Positions 34,887 through 43,683 of a stretch of 64,000 bases of DNA are shown here, piece after piece. Position numbers and translations under genes: made by a program. The stretch comes from Streptomyces sp. NBC_01428 (GTDB lineage: Bacteria > Actinomycetota > Actinomycetes > Streptomycetales > Streptomycetaceae). The stretch's first letter is position 1. Each line of letters opens with the position of its first letter. The notes beneath the pieces are model-generated. The model was not told where the DNA came from and did no database searches. It worked only from the letters and a program-made list of their open reading frames with translations. The stretch covers positions 682,001 to 746,000 of the forward strand of contig NZ_CP109499.1 in NCBI RefSeq assembly GCF_036231965.1, written 5' to 3'.

Positions 34887-35702
34887 TCAGGGTGCGCGGC
34901 TCGGTTCGACGTCGGTCTCGTGTTCCGTGCCGGAGGGTGCGAGGGGGTCGGCGTCGCGGTCCCAGTTCAGGGCGGCGATCGTGGCGGGGACCGCGACCAG
35001 CGCCGAGACGATCACCGTCATGACCACCGCGGCCCAGGTGTCCCAGAGACGGCCGGCGAGGATCGCCGTACCGATCGGCACGGCCACCACCCCCACGGCC
35101 TTCGCCACGCCGAACCGGACACGGGGCGCGACGGGGCGGCCGGCGGTGAGGCGACGGGCCCGCCGCGCGCTGCCGAAGGCCGCGAGCAGGGCGAGGACCG
35201 CCGACCACACACAGACCAGGGTGAGTCCGACGAGGACCGCGGCGTCCTCGTCCGGCAGACCCGGGAGCGTCTCGCGGACGCCGTCGTGACCGACCGCGAC
35301 CCGGACATCCCGCCAGGTGGTGACCTCCACCGTGTCGCCCGGCTCGATCAGTTCGGACAGGTCCCCGTGCGCGTCGAGGTCCAGCGGCCGATCGGCGGGG
35401 GCCGGAACCGGTGGCTTCAGCTCGACGCGGAAGACCGTCGTCCTGCCGCTCCTGGCCGAGCCGGCGGACCACACCGTCCCGCGGATGGTGCGCAGGCAGT
35501 CGGCCCGGGCAGGCTCCCGGCCGTCACCGCGGCACGGCTTCGCCTCCAGGAATGCGCGTTCGGCAGCGACCCGCTCCGGGACGTAGGCGCCGGGCCCCGC
35601 GGCCGCCGCCAGCAGGGCCACGCCCAACAGGGCCCAGGCCACGGCGTGTCGCCACGCCTGTCGCACCCGGGCCGCCACCCACCACTCGTCCACCGTCCGC
35701 AC
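34887..35702 (-). CDS. Conserved membrane protein of unknown function
   Basis: The 271-residue protein starts at GTG 35702 with GGGGAG five bases upstream. Helix 1 is at about 20-38 (AVAWALLGVALLAAAAGPGAYV). An extracellular domain of about 110 residues contains a two-cysteine segment (KPCRGDGREPARADCLRTI) that may form a disulfide, plus beta strands. Helices 2 to 4 are near 155-178, 195-215 and 220-242. The C-terminus is an acidic tail. I recognise no named family. It is convergent with the arabinofuranosidase and divergent from PhoX; 246 bases upstream show no clear promoter. Confidence 0.7.
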   Translation of the reverse strand: MRTVDEWWVAARVRQAWRHAVAWALLGVALLAAAAGPGAYVPERVAAERAFLEAKPCRGDGREPARADCLRTIRGTVWSAGSARSGRTTVFRVELKPPVPAPADRPLDLDAHGDLSELIEPGDTVEVTTWRDVRVAVGHDGVRETLPGLPDEDAAVLVGLTLVCVWSAVLALLAAFGSARRARRLTAGRPVAPRVRFGVAKAVGVVAVPIGTAILAGRLWDTWAAVVMTVIVSALVAVPATIAALNWDRDADPLAPSGTEHETDVEPSRAP

Positions 35703-35948
35703 CGTCGCTCCCCCCGTTCCCCTGTTCTCGCGAGCATTCAGCCAGTCGTCCCGATGCTCGCGGCAGGGCGGATTCCGGCAGCGTCCTGTGCGGCCCGCCT
35801 GCCGGAATCTTGCGAATGGGTGTCGGATGTCCTCGCCATGCCCCCTGGGAGGCGAGTGACACGGAGGGCCGGAGTGGTTCCGGCGGCCTGCGCGGCGTGC
35901 TACACACAGCGGGGTCACAGTCCTGTCCGCCAACAGGAAGGTCGCACC

Positions 35949-37343
35949 ATGTCCCAGGACAGCCGTTCCACGACACGACGTCAGGTGATGGCCCGCACAG
36001 CGGCGTTGGGCGGCGCCCTCGCCTTCGCCGGGAACCTCACTGAACTGTTCGCCGGAACCGCAGCCGCACAGCCCCTCGGCCACAAGAGCTACGGACCCCT
36101 GATCCCCGACCCCAACGGTCTCCTCGACCTCCCCGCGGGATTCCGCTACCGCGTGCTGTCCCGCGAGGGCGACCGGCTCCGTTCCGGCGAGGGCCTGGTG
36201 CCCAGCAACCACGACGGCATGGCCGCCTTCGCCGCACGCTCCCGGACCGGCCGGGACCGGGTCCACCTGGTCCGCAACCACGAGAACCGCGTCACGGCGA
36301 AGATCCCCGTCCCGACCGTCGAGGGCCTCACGTACGACCCCATGGGCAAAGGAGGCTGTACGTCCCTGGCGTTGGACGAGCGCGGACACGTCCTCTCCGA
36401 GCGGGTCGCCATCGCCGGAACAGCCGTCAACTGCGCCGGGGGGCCCACCCCTTGGGGCACCTGGCTGACCTGTGAGGAGACCGAGGACCAAGCGGGCACG
36501 AACGGCTACACCAAGGACCACGGGTTCATCTTCGAGGTCGATCCGACCGACCCGCACCGCACGGGAGCCGTACCGCTCACCGCCATGGGACGTTTCCAGC
36601 ACGAGGCCATCGCGGTCGACCCGCGGCGCGGCATCGTGTACGAGACCGAGGACGCGTTCCTGAAGCCGTTCGGCCTCTTCTACCGCTTTCTGCCCGACAG
36701 GCCGCAGGGCGGAATCGGTTCACTGCGCGCGGGAGGCCGCCTGCAGGCGATGCGCGTCCCGGGCGTGGCGGACCTCTCCACGATCCAGGAGACCGGTGCC
36801 ACCTTCCGTGACATCGAGTGGGTGGACGTACCGGATCCGCTGGCCGCGCAGACACCCGTCCGGTTGCAGGACTTCGGCCCCCGAGGCATCACGCACGCGC
36901 AGAAGCTGGAGGGCTGCTACTGGGGCGGCAGCTGCGTGTACTTCGTCTCGTCCTTCGCGCACAGCACGGACGGATCGGCGGCCGACCACTACGGACAGAT
37001 CTGGCGCTACGATCCGACGGCGCGACGGCTCACCCTCGTGATCGTCTTCGGCCCCGGTACCGATGTACAACTGCCCGGCGAGTCACCCGACAACATCTGT
37101 CTGGCGCCGAGCGGAGGCCTCATGGTCTGCGAGGACGGCAACGGAGCGCAGCACGTCTTCGGGGTGACCCGGCGCGGGGAGGTGTACGCCATGGCGCGCG
37201 GCGCGCAGAACATCGGCACCCCGGAGGCTCCGGAGTGGGGCGAGTTCGCGGGGGTCACGTTCTCCCCGGACGGCCGGACGATGTTCGTGAACTGCTACAC
37301 GCCCGGGACGACCTTCGCGGTGACGGGCCCCTGGCACGACTGA
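35949..37343 (+). CDS. PhoX-like (DUF839) phosphatase, Tat-exported
   Basis: The 464-residue protein has a Tat-type N-terminus (STTRRQVMARTAALGGALAFAG, twin arginines at 10-11) with cleavage after about residue 45 (GTAAAQP). The body is a DUF839/PhoX beta-propeller: DLPAGFRYRVLSREGDRL near 63-80, VRNHEN near 110, GGPTPWGTWLTCEET near 160-174, and GRFQHEAIAVDPRRGIVYETEDA near 215-237. PhoX proteins are calcium/iron-dependent phosphomonoesterases or related hydrolases working outside the membrane. I saw no PHO-box direct repeat upstream, so regulation by PhoP is not supported. A strong hairpin follows. Confidence 0.9.
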   Translation: MSQDSRSTTRRQVMARTAALGGALAFAGNLTELFAGTAAAQPLGHKSYGPLIPDPNGLLDLPAGFRYRVLSREGDRLRSGEGLVPSNHDGMAAFAARSRTGRDRVHLVRNHENRVTAKIPVPTVEGLTYDPMGKGGCTSLALDERGHVLSERVAIAGTAVNCAGGPTPWGTWLTCEETEDQAGTNGYTKDHGFIFEVDPTDPHRTGAVPLTAMGRFQHEAIAVDPRRGIVYETEDAFLKPFGLFYRFLPDRPQGGIGSLRAGGRLQAMRVPGVADLSTIQETGATFRDIEWVDVPDPLAAQTPVRLQDFGPRGITHAQKLEGCYWGGSCVYFVSSFAHSTDGSAADHYGQIWRYDPTARRLTLVIVFGPGTDVQLPGESPDNICLAPSGGLMVCEDGNGAQHVFGVTRRGEVYAMARGAQNIGTPEAPEWGEFAGVTFSPDGRTMFVNCYTPGTTFAVTGPWHD

Positions 37344-37377
37344 CCCACGTTCCGGGGCCTCCCCGGCGCCAGGTCGT

Positions 37378-37408
37378 CTCGCGGCCGTGCATGATGCACG
37401 GCCGCGAG
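37378..37408. terminator. Perfect hairpin terminator between convergent genes
   Basis: The arms CTCGCGGCCGTGCAT (37378-37392) and ATGCACGGCCGCGAG (37394-37408) are complementary over 15 bases around a single G. It lies between PhoX and the minus-strand DUF1275 gene and can serve both. Confidence 0.7.
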
Positions 37409-37429
37409 GCGGGCTGTCCGGCACACCGG

Positions 37430-38167
37430 TCAGCCGACCAGTTCCGGGGCGAGCAGGCCCTGGCGGGCGAGCACCACGTTGAGGCCCGCGACGATCAGCA
37501 CGGCCGCGGCGAGGGCGAGCAGGGCGTGTCCCGTCCCCCACGGCGTCATCAGGGCTCCGAGCACACCGCCCGCGAAGATGCCGACGACGGTCGCGAGGAG
37601 GCGGACGCGGATCGTGCCCCGGAGCGGAGTCGAGGGAACGGCTCCGGCGAGTCCGTGGATGAGACGGACCAGGGACATCTGGGCCAGCTGGGTGGGCATT
37701 CCGGGGACGGCTGCGCGCAGCGCGGTGTCGGCGCGCAGCCCCATGGCGAAGGCGACGATGGCGATGACCAGGTAGTCCGGGTCGTCGGTGAGGGAGCCGG
37801 AACCGTGCCTCCAGAGCGCGGTCAGGCCCGCGAGTCCGAGGAGCGCCCCTTCGATGGCGAGGGCCGCGGCGAACCAGTGCCGGCGCCGTGCGACAAGGCC
37901 GGTGGTGACCAGGGCCCCGGCCGCCGCGCCCAGGACGAAGGCGGCCAGCGCGGAGGCGGTGCGGCCGACCGTCACCTGGCCCTCCCCCGCCACGGCGAAG
38001 GCGAGGAACAGCACGTTGCCCGTGGCCAGCGCGGTGAAGACATGTCCCATGGTCAGAAAGCTGACCGCGTCGACCGCGCCCGCGAGGACGGTGAGGGTGG
38101 TCATCACGACGGTCTGCTGCCGTTCGCGACGGTCGGCCGGGAGCGGTGGTCCGGATTCTTCACGCAT
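37430..38167 (-). CDS. DUF1275 (YoaK) family membrane protein, second member
   Basis: This 245-residue protein starts at ATG 38167 (MREESGPPLPADRRERQ). It has about six helices, beginning TVVMTTLTVLAGAVDAVSFLTMGHVFTALATGNVLFLAFAVAG, a family signature. The second conserved segment is AFAMGLRADTALRAAVPGMPTQLAQMSLVRLIHGLA near 140-175. Its GHVFTALATGNVLFL form and the threonine-rich start differ from the first family member at 19643, so the two are old paralogues rather than recent copies. The function is unknown. It is divergent from a small hypothetical gene. Confidence 0.87.
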   Translation of the reverse strand: MREESGPPLPADRRERQQTVVMTTLTVLAGAVDAVSFLTMGHVFTALATGNVLFLAFAVAGEGQVTVGRTASALAAFVLGAAAGALVTTGLVARRRHWFAAALAIEGALLGLAGLTALWRHGSGSLTDDPDYLVIAIVAFAMGLRADTALRAAVPGMPTQLAQMSLVRLIHGLAGAVPSTPLRGTIRVRLLATVVGIFAGGVLGALMTPWGTGHALLALAAAVLIVAGLNVVLARQGLLAPELVG

Positions 38168-38326
38168 GCGGTCAGTCTCGGCACACCGGCCCCTCGGCCG
38201 GCCGGTGTCGGTCCCGACACGCGACAGGCGTGCCGCCAATGGTGGCCGACCGCGATGTCAGTGGCCCCTCCTAGTCTGATCTTCCCTCGGTCGATCGACC
38301 GCTGAACGGTGAGGAGATACAGCGAC

Positions 38327-38749
38327 ATGGGTGGCGACTGCTGGACTCAGACGGGCCCCTACCAGCCGGACCTGGCAGCCGCGTTCCGCCGGGCCCAGGA
38401 GGAGCAACTGGCGCAGGACGACCACGGATTCCCCGGCCTGACGGTGGAGGAACTGTGGCGCGACCCGGACTGGCACGAGTACGTCTTCACGGGCGGTACG
38501 GGCACGGTGCTGGACCAGCCGGGCATGATCGACGCGGCCGACCGCTCCAACGACGGTCCGTACATGCGCCCTCTGACCGACGAGGAGATACGGGCGTTCG
38601 CCCCGGACGGGCGCCCGACGGTCGAGGTGTGGAGGGCCGCTCTGGACGACGACCGGCTCTTCCCGGACCGGGCGCAGGGCAGATGCACGGTGCTGTACAC
38701 GGACGGTGAGCCGACGCACATCGCCTATTGGGGAGTGACGGCGGACTGA
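38327..38749 (+). CDS. Conserved hypothetical protein
   Basis: The 140-residue soluble acidic protein begins MGGDCWTQTGPYQPDLAAAFRRAQEEQLAQDDHGFPGLTVEELWRD. This N-terminal pattern with a GYP/GFPG turn recurs in small Streptomyces proteins of unknown function. The rest is alternating helices and strands ending YTDGEPTHIAYWGVTAD. A GAGGAGA ribosome site precedes ATG 38327 by ten bases. No active-site motif, membrane helix or signal is visible. It stands alone between divergent and convergent neighbours. Confidence 0.7.
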   Translation: MGGDCWTQTGPYQPDLAAAFRRAQEEQLAQDDHGFPGLTVEELWRDPDWHEYVFTGGTGTVLDQPGMIDAADRSNDGPYMRPLTDEEIRAFAPDGRPTVEVWRAALDDDRLFPDRAQGRCTVLYTDGEPTHIAYWGVTAD

Positions 38750-38800
38750 ACCTCGGGCGGGTGTGACGGCACGTCCGCCCGGAGGTCCGGCCTCGGCGTG

Positions 38801-40396
38801 TCAGACGGGCTGTGCCGCGGTTTCAAGTGCCTCGCGGGCCGCCGCCGTTGCGGCTTCGCGGTCCAGGGGCACGAGCCCGATGCGGGTACGGCGGTCCAGC
38901 AGGTCCGCCTCGTCCAGGGCGCCCTCGTGCCGGGCGGCCCAGAGGAGCGCGGCGCGGGTGACGGGGTTGCCGGGGACCACGGGCTCGTTCAGGCGGGGGT
39001 CGCGTGCGCCCAGCGCGTGGACGGCGGGAGCCTCGGTGCCGTAGCGGCGGATGAGGTGGCCCGGGGCCGCCAGGGAGCCGAGACGGTGCGGTGCCGCCGC
39101 CCCGACGAGGGGCAGTGAGGCGGTCGGTGAGGGGCCGGCGCGCAGACTGCGGGCCGCGACGGCGGTGTCCACGGCGTCCTGCGCCATGCGCCGGTAGGTC
39201 GTGAGTTTCCCACCGACCACGGTGACGACCCCGTCGTCCGAGGTGAGCACGGCGTGACGGCGCGAGATGTCGGAGGTGCGCGCGGTCTCGCCCGACCGGG
39301 TCGGCGCGGTGTCGAGGAGGGGGCGCAGTCCCGCGAAGGCGCCGACGACGTCGGCACGCCTGACCGGGGTGTCCAGGGCGGAGCCGAGGACGTCCAGCAG
39401 GAAGCCGATGTCCGACTCGGGGACCTGCGGCACGTCCGGCAGGTCGCCGTCGACGGGTTCGTCGGTCAGGCCGACGTACACCCGGCCGTCGTCCTGGGGC
39501 AGGACGAGGACGAAGCGGTTGGTCTCCCCGGGGATCGGGATGTGCAGGCCGGCGGGCAGCGGCCCGAACAGGTCGGCGCGCAGGACGAGATGGGTTCCGC
39601 GCGAGGGGCGGATGCGGATGCCCTCGACCAGCTCGCCGGCCCAGACGCCGGACGCGTTGATCACGGCGCGCGCCCTGATCTCGCCCTGTTCTCCGGTGAG
39701 TTCGTCACGGACGCGGGCACCGGTGCCGCCGATCTCCAGGGCCCGCACCCGGGTGAGGACGCGTGCCCCGTGGGCGGCCGCGCTGCGGGCGAGGGCGGTG
39801 ACGAGGCGGGCGTCGTCGGTGACCCGGCCGTCCCAGGACAGCAGGCCGCCGCGCAGGCCCGCGGGGCGGACGGACGGTGCCAGGTGGCGGGCCTCGACGG
39901 CGGAGAGCCGGCGCGGTGCGGGCAGGGTGGCCCGGGCGGTCCGTGCCGCGAGGCGCAGCGTGTCGCCGGCCCGGAACCCGGCCCAGGCCAGGGATGCCTG
40001 GCCGCGTGACACGAGCGGGGTGAGGGGGAGGACGAAGGGCTGGGCGCGCACCAGGTGGGGCGCGGTGCGTTCCATCAGCACCCCGCGTTCGACCGCGCTC
40101 TCGTGAGCGACGTCGAACTGTGCGGAGGCCAGGTAGCGCAGGCCGCCGTGGATGAGCTTGGAGCTCCAGCGCGAGGTACCGAAGGCGAGGTCGTGGGCGT
40201 CGACGGCGACGACGCTGAGGCCGCGGGCCGCCGCGTCGAGGGCGACTCCGGCGCCGGTGGCTCCGAGTCCGACGACCAGCACGTCGACCACGTCGCCGTT
40301 GACCGCTTCGGCCAGCTCACGGCGGCGGCGGGCGGCGGAGAGGGACGATCCGGGAGCGGGTCCGGCCGGGCCGGACGGGCTGCTTGCGGGGCTCAT
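38801..40396 (-). CDS. glpD: Glycerol-3-phosphate dehydrogenase (FAD, GlpD)
   Basis: This 531-residue GlpD has the FAD motif VDVLVVGLGATGAGVALDAAARG at about 37-59. The family signature WSSKLIHGGLRYLASAQFDVAHES follows near 78-101, the DAO core includes YVGLTDEPVDGDLPDVP near 308-324, and the C-terminal DAO_C domain is NPVTRAALLWAARHEGALDEADLLDRRTRIGLVPLD. It oxidises sn-glycerol-3-phosphate to dihydroxyacetone phosphate at the membrane. ATG 40396 overlaps the upstream tetR stop (ATGA). Across the divergent promoter lie an alkyl-DHAP-synthase-like enzyme and a lipid kinase, so the DHAP it forms may be used for lipid synthesis rather than only glycerol catabolism. Confidence 0.93.
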   Translation of the reverse strand: MSPASSPSGPAGPAPGSSLSAARRRRELAEAVNGDVVDVLVVGLGATGAGVALDAAARGLSVVAVDAHDLAFGTSRWSSKLIHGGLRYLASAQFDVAHESAVERGVLMERTAPHLVRAQPFVLPLTPLVSRGQASLAWAGFRAGDTLRLAARTARATLPAPRRLSAVEARHLAPSVRPAGLRGGLLSWDGRVTDDARLVTALARSAAAHGARVLTRVRALEIGGTGARVRDELTGEQGEIRARAVINASGVWAGELVEGIRIRPSRGTHLVLRADLFGPLPAGLHIPIPGETNRFVLVLPQDDGRVYVGLTDEPVDGDLPDVPQVPESDIGFLLDVLGSALDTPVRRADVVGAFAGLRPLLDTAPTRSGETARTSDISRRHAVLTSDDGVVTVVGGKLTTYRRMAQDAVDTAVAARSLRAGPSPTASLPLVGAAAPHRLGSLAAPGHLIRRYGTEAPAVHALGARDPRLNEPVVPGNPVTRAALLWAARHEGALDEADLLDRRTRIGLVPLDREAATAAAREALETAAQPV

Positions 40397-41001
40397 GGCG
40401 TGAGGGTCCTCTCCAGAAGGGTGCGCAGTTCGTCGAGGAAGGCGGCGCTGGTCAGCTCGGGGTCGTCCTCGTCCGTCATGGTCCGCAGGGACAGGGTGAA
40501 GGACTGGACCACGAGCAGCAGCGCGCGGGCCTGCCGGTCGACCGGGGCGCGCCGCACCGATCCGTCGGCGTGCCCTTCCTTCAGAGCGTCGGCCAGGAGT
40601 CCGAGCAGGGCCTCCTGGCTGGCTCCGCGCCGGTCCAGTACGTACGGCAGGAGGAGTTCGGGATCGACGTCGATGATCTTCCGGAAGAGCGGGTGGGCAC
40701 GGAAGGCCTCGATGCCGGCGACCAGTCCGTCGACGATCAGGGTGCGTGTCCGCCCGTCCGACCGCGGCTCCGGCATGGCACCGGTCGCCACGTCGATCCA
40801 CTCACGGGTCATCAGGTCGCCGACCAGGGACCGCACGTCGGGCCAGCGGCGGTAGAGCGTCATACGGGAGACGCCCGCGCGGCGAGCTACGTCCGTCAGC
40901 GTCGTGCGCCGCACCCCGACGGCCAGCACGCAGTCGCGTACGGCGTCGAGGACAGGGTCGCTGTCCGACCGGTCCGAGTGGTTGTGACGAATAGGCGCCA
41001 T
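40393..41001 (-). CDS. TetR family transcriptional regulator of the glpD/ether-lipid-like locus
   Basis: The 202-residue protein has an N-terminal helix-turn-helix domain (DAVRDCVLAVGVRRTTLTDVARRAGVSRMTLYRRWPDVRSLVGDLM at about 19-64). A C-terminal helical ligand domain with FTLSLRTMTDEDDPELTSAAFLDELRTLLER follows. It is the first gene of the operon with glpD and lies 84 bases from the divergent flavoprotein start. The heptamer GTGTAAC is directly repeated at its own start codon, so it may bind there and repress both directions. A leaderless message is possible because the start codon lies within this repeat. The ligand may be a fatty-acyl or lipid compound, an inference from context. Confidence 0.9.
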   Translation of the reverse strand: MAPIRHNHSDRSDSDPVLDAVRDCVLAVGVRRTTLTDVARRAGVSRMTLYRRWPDVRSLVGDLMTREWIDVATGAMPEPRSDGRTRTLIVDGLVAGIEAFRAHPLFRKIIDVDPELLLPYVLDRRGASQEALLGLLADALKEGHADGSVRRAPVDRQARALLLVVQSFTLSLRTMTDEDDPELTSAAFLDELRTLLERTLTP

Positions 41002-41016
41002 GTGTAACAGTGTAAC
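41002..41016. promoter_or_regulatory. Direct repeat GTGTAAC at the tetR start, operator candidate
   Basis: GTGTAAC occurs at 41002-41008 and again at 41010-41016, separated by one base, abutting the tetR ATG. On the minus strand it reads GTTACAC-T-GTTACAC-ATG and includes a TACACT hexamer resembling a minus-10, placing transcription start at or near the codon. It lies in the promoter region shared by tetR-glpD and the flavoprotein gene. Confidence 0.45.
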
Positions 41017-41085
41017 GCCCTGGGCGGCCGTGCGGGAGACGGCGCGAAGCGAACCGACCGATGACGACCGATGAGGACGACGTTC

Positions 41086-42675
41086 ATGGACATGCTGTGG
41101 AGTGGCTGGGGCGACCCCGCCAAGGCGGCGCCGCTGCCCGACTCGGTGACCGGCCTGCTGCGGGATCTGCTCGGCGTCAAGCCGCGTGACACCGACACGC
41201 CCGTGCTGGCGGAGATCTCCGTCGCCGAGCCCCCGCCGGCCGCCGCGCTGCGCGCACTGGCGGAGGCGGTGGACGGCGAGCAACACGTGCTCACCGACAC
41301 GGAGAGCCGGATCCGGCACACCCGTGGAAAGTCCACGCCGGACCTGCTGAGGATCCGCGAGGGCGACACCGAGGACGCGCCCGGGGCCGTGGTCCTGCCG
41401 GGCAGCCACGACGAGGTCCTCGCCGTGCTGCGCGTGTGCGCCGAACACGGCCTCGCCGCCGTTCCGTTCGGCGGCGGCACCTCCGTCGTCGGGGGCCTCG
41501 CCCCCGAGCGCAGCGCCTTCGTCGCCGTCGACCTGCGCCGTATGAACGGTCTGGTCGACCTCGACCCCGTCTCCCGCACCGCCACCCTCCAGCCCGGTCT
41601 GCGCGCCCCCGACGCGGAAGCCCTGCTGGCCGAACACGGTTTCACCCTCGGACACTTCCCGCAGTCCTACGAGTGGGCGACCATCGGCGGATTCGCCGCG
41701 GCCCGCTCCAGCGGTCAGGCGTCCGCCGGATACGGCCGCTTCGACGAGATGGTCCTCGGCCTGACCGTCGCCACCCCCGAAGGCACGCTGGAGGCGGGCC
41801 GCGCGCCCCGCTCGGCGGCCGGACCCGACCTGCGCCAGCTGATCCTCGGCTCGGAAGGCGCCTTCGGCGTCATCACCGCCGTGACCGTGCGGGTGAAGCC
41901 GCTGCCGCGGAGCCGGATCTACGAGGGATGGCGCTTCGCCTCCTTCGAGGAGGGCGCCACCGCCCTGCGCCGCCTCGCGCAGGACGGACCGCGCCCCACG
42001 GTGCTGCGGCTGTCCGACGAGACCGAGACCTTCGTCGGTCTCGCGCAGCCGGACGCGATCGGTTCGGCCGAGGCCCCGGCGGACGCCGGGTGCACGGCGA
42101 TCGCCGGATACGAGGGGACCGAGGCCGACACGGCGTACCGCCGCGAGCAGGCGGCCGAGGTCCTGCGCGCGGCCGGGGGCACCTGCCTGGGAGTCGAGCC
42201 CGGCGAACGCTGGGCCCACGGCCGCTACTCGGCGCCCTACCTGCGGGACTCCCTGCTCGACGCGGGCGCCTTCGCCGAGACCCTGGAGACCGCGACCTTC
42301 TGGTCACGCGTCCCCGCGCTGTACGCGGCCGTCCGCACCGCGCTGACCGACACCCTCACGGCGGCCGGGACCCCGCCCCTGGTCATGTGCCACATCTCGC
42401 ACGTGTACGAGAACGGCGCCTCCCTCTACTTCACCGTGGTCTGCGCCCAGGGCGAGGACGCCGTGGCCCACTGGGCACCGGCCAAGGAGGCCGCCAACGA
42501 GGCGGTGCTGACCGCGGGCGGCACGATCAGCCACCACCACGGGGTCGGCACCGACCACCGCGACGCGTACGTCCGGGAGGCCGGCCCCCTGGGCATCGAG
42601 GCGCTGCGGGCCGTCAAGCGGCGCCTGGACCCCGACGGCGTCTGCAACCCCGGGATCCTGCTGCCGGTGGACTGA
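41086..42675 (+). CDS. FAD-binding oxidase, alkyl-dihydroxyacetonephosphate-synthase (AGPS)-like
   Basis: The 529-residue vanillyl-alcohol-oxidase-family flavoprotein begins MDMLWSGWGDPAKAAPLP and has the PCMH FAD domain (FGGGTSVVGGLAP near 134-146, FPQSYEWATIGGFAAARSSGQASAGYGRFDEMVLG). Its C-terminal domain contains the triple histidine motif ISHHHGVGTDHR near 480-491, diagnostic of AGPS, where it activates acyl-DHAP. AGPS swaps the acyl group for a fatty alcohol to make ether lipids. In actinobacteria this subgroup occurs with glpD and a lipid kinase, as here, but its product is unproven. ATG 41086 follows GAGGACG at a better distance than ATG 41071. The lipid kinase gene follows. Confidence 0.87.
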   Translation: MDMLWSGWGDPAKAAPLPDSVTGLLRDLLGVKPRDTDTPVLAEISVAEPPPAAALRALAEAVDGEQHVLTDTESRIRHTRGKSTPDLLRIREGDTEDAPGAVVLPGSHDEVLAVLRVCAEHGLAAVPFGGGTSVVGGLAPERSAFVAVDLRRMNGLVDLDPVSRTATLQPGLRAPDAEALLAEHGFTLGHFPQSYEWATIGGFAAARSSGQASAGYGRFDEMVLGLTVATPEGTLEAGRAPRSAAGPDLRQLILGSEGAFGVITAVTVRVKPLPRSRIYEGWRFASFEEGATALRRLAQDGPRPTVLRLSDETETFVGLAQPDAIGSAEAPADAGCTAIAGYEGTEADTAYRREQAAEVLRAAGGTCLGVEPGERWAHGRYSAPYLRDSLLDAGAFAETLETATFWSRVPALYAAVRTALTDTLTAAGTPPLVMCHISHVYENGASLYFTVVCAQGEDAVAHWAPAKEAANEAVLTAGGTISHHHGVGTDHRDAYVREAGPLGIEALRAVKRRLDPDGVCNPGILLPVD

Positions 42676-42767
42676 CCACACACGCTGCGCCCTTGCACCG
42701 TTTCCCCGTTGCGCCTTTTCCCCGTTTCCCCGCTCCGTCCCCCTCTTCACCACCCGGAGGCACACCG

Positions 42768-43649
42768 ATGCGACAGTTCACCGCCGTCGTCAATCCCACT
42801 GCGGGCGGCTCCACGGGGGCGGCGGCACTGCTCCAGCTGGCCCGCCTCCTCCGGGAGGCCGGCGCCGGGCTCGACACCGAGTACAGCCGCAGCCTGTCCC
42901 ACGCCCAGGATCTCGCGCGCGCCGCCGGCGAACGGGGCCGGATCGTGCTCGCCGTCGGCGGCGACGGGATCGCCGGAGGCATAGGGGGCGCGCTCAGCGG
43001 GACGGACACCGTCCTGGGGCTGGTGCCGGCGGGGCGCGGCAACGACTTCGCCCGCGCGCTTCAACTGCCCACCAGCGCGGCCGAGTTGGCTCGTGTGCTG
43101 CTCGACAACGAGCCGCGCCGCGTGGACACCATCGAGGTGGAGTCGGCGGTGCATGCCCGCACGGTGGTGCTGGGCAGCGTGTACGCGGGTGTCGACGCGC
43201 TCGCCAACCGGCACGCCAACCAGGCTCGGTTGCTGCGCGGTGCGGCCTCGTACTACGCCGGCGGTCTGCGCGCGGTGACGGCGTGGCGTCCCGCGTCGTA
43301 CCGGGTCACCGTCGACGGGGTGGAACACCCGCACCGCGGCTATACGGTCGTCGCGGCGAACTCCGCTTACTACGGCTCGGGACGTGTCATCGCCCCGGCA
43401 GCGCGCGTCGACGACGGCCTGCTGGACGTCGTCATGATCCGCGAGGCGCCGCGGCGCCTGTTCTTCACCCTGATGAACGAGCTGAAGACCGGCGCCCACG
43501 TCGACCGGCCCGAAGTGGTGATCCTGCGGGGCCGGGAGATCCGTATCGAAGCCGACCGGCCGGTGCCCTACGGTGCCGACGGGGAGGTCGAGGCCGTCCT
43601 CCCCGTCACCGCCCGGGTGCTGCCCGGCGACCTGGCCATGCTGTTCTGA
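42768..43649 (+). CDS. Diacylglycerol kinase/lipid kinase family protein (YegS/DagK-like)
   Basis: This 293-residue protein has an N-terminal catalytic domain: TAVVNPTAGG at 5-14, the nucleotide motif LAVGGDGIAGGIGGAL at about 61-76 (GGDGI where most members have GGDGT), and LVPAGRGNDFARAL near 85-98. The C-terminal lid domain contains YYGSGRVIAPAARVDDGLLDVV near 203-224 and PVPYGADGEV near 266. It would phosphorylate diacylglycerol, an alkyl-glycerol or a related lipid. ATG 42768 has CGGAGG nine bases upstream. A perfect hairpin starts within its stop codon. It follows the AGPS-like gene by 92 bases and the pair likely form one transcript. Confidence 0.88.
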   Translation: MRQFTAVVNPTAGGSTGAAALLQLARLLREAGAGLDTEYSRSLSHAQDLARAAGERGRIVLAVGGDGIAGGIGGALSGTDTVLGLVPAGRGNDFARALQLPTSAAELARVLLDNEPRRVDTIEVESAVHARTVVLGSVYAGVDALANRHANQARLLRGAASYYAGGLRAVTAWRPASYRVTVDGVEHPHRGYTVVAANSAYYGSGRVIAPAARVDDGLLDVVMIREAPRRLFFTLMNELKTGAHVDRPEVVILRGREIRIEADRPVPYGADGEVEAVLPVTARVLPGDLAMLF

Positions 43650-43674
43650 CCGGCTCCGCGACACGGAGCCGGTC
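43648..43674. terminator. Hairpin terminator between convergent lipid kinase and L,D-transpeptidase genes
   Basis: The arms GACCGGCTCCG (43648-43658) and CGGAGCCGGTC (43664-43674) match over 11 bases with a CGACA loop, overlapping the last base pairs of the lipid kinase stop codon. It would serve both strands. Confidence 0.65.
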
Positions 43675-43683
43675 AGCCGCGCG

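Noticed and set aside
35703..35948. PHO box before the PhoX-like gene
   Set aside because: Two GTTC motifs are present but not in 11-base direct repeats, so PhoP binding is not supported.
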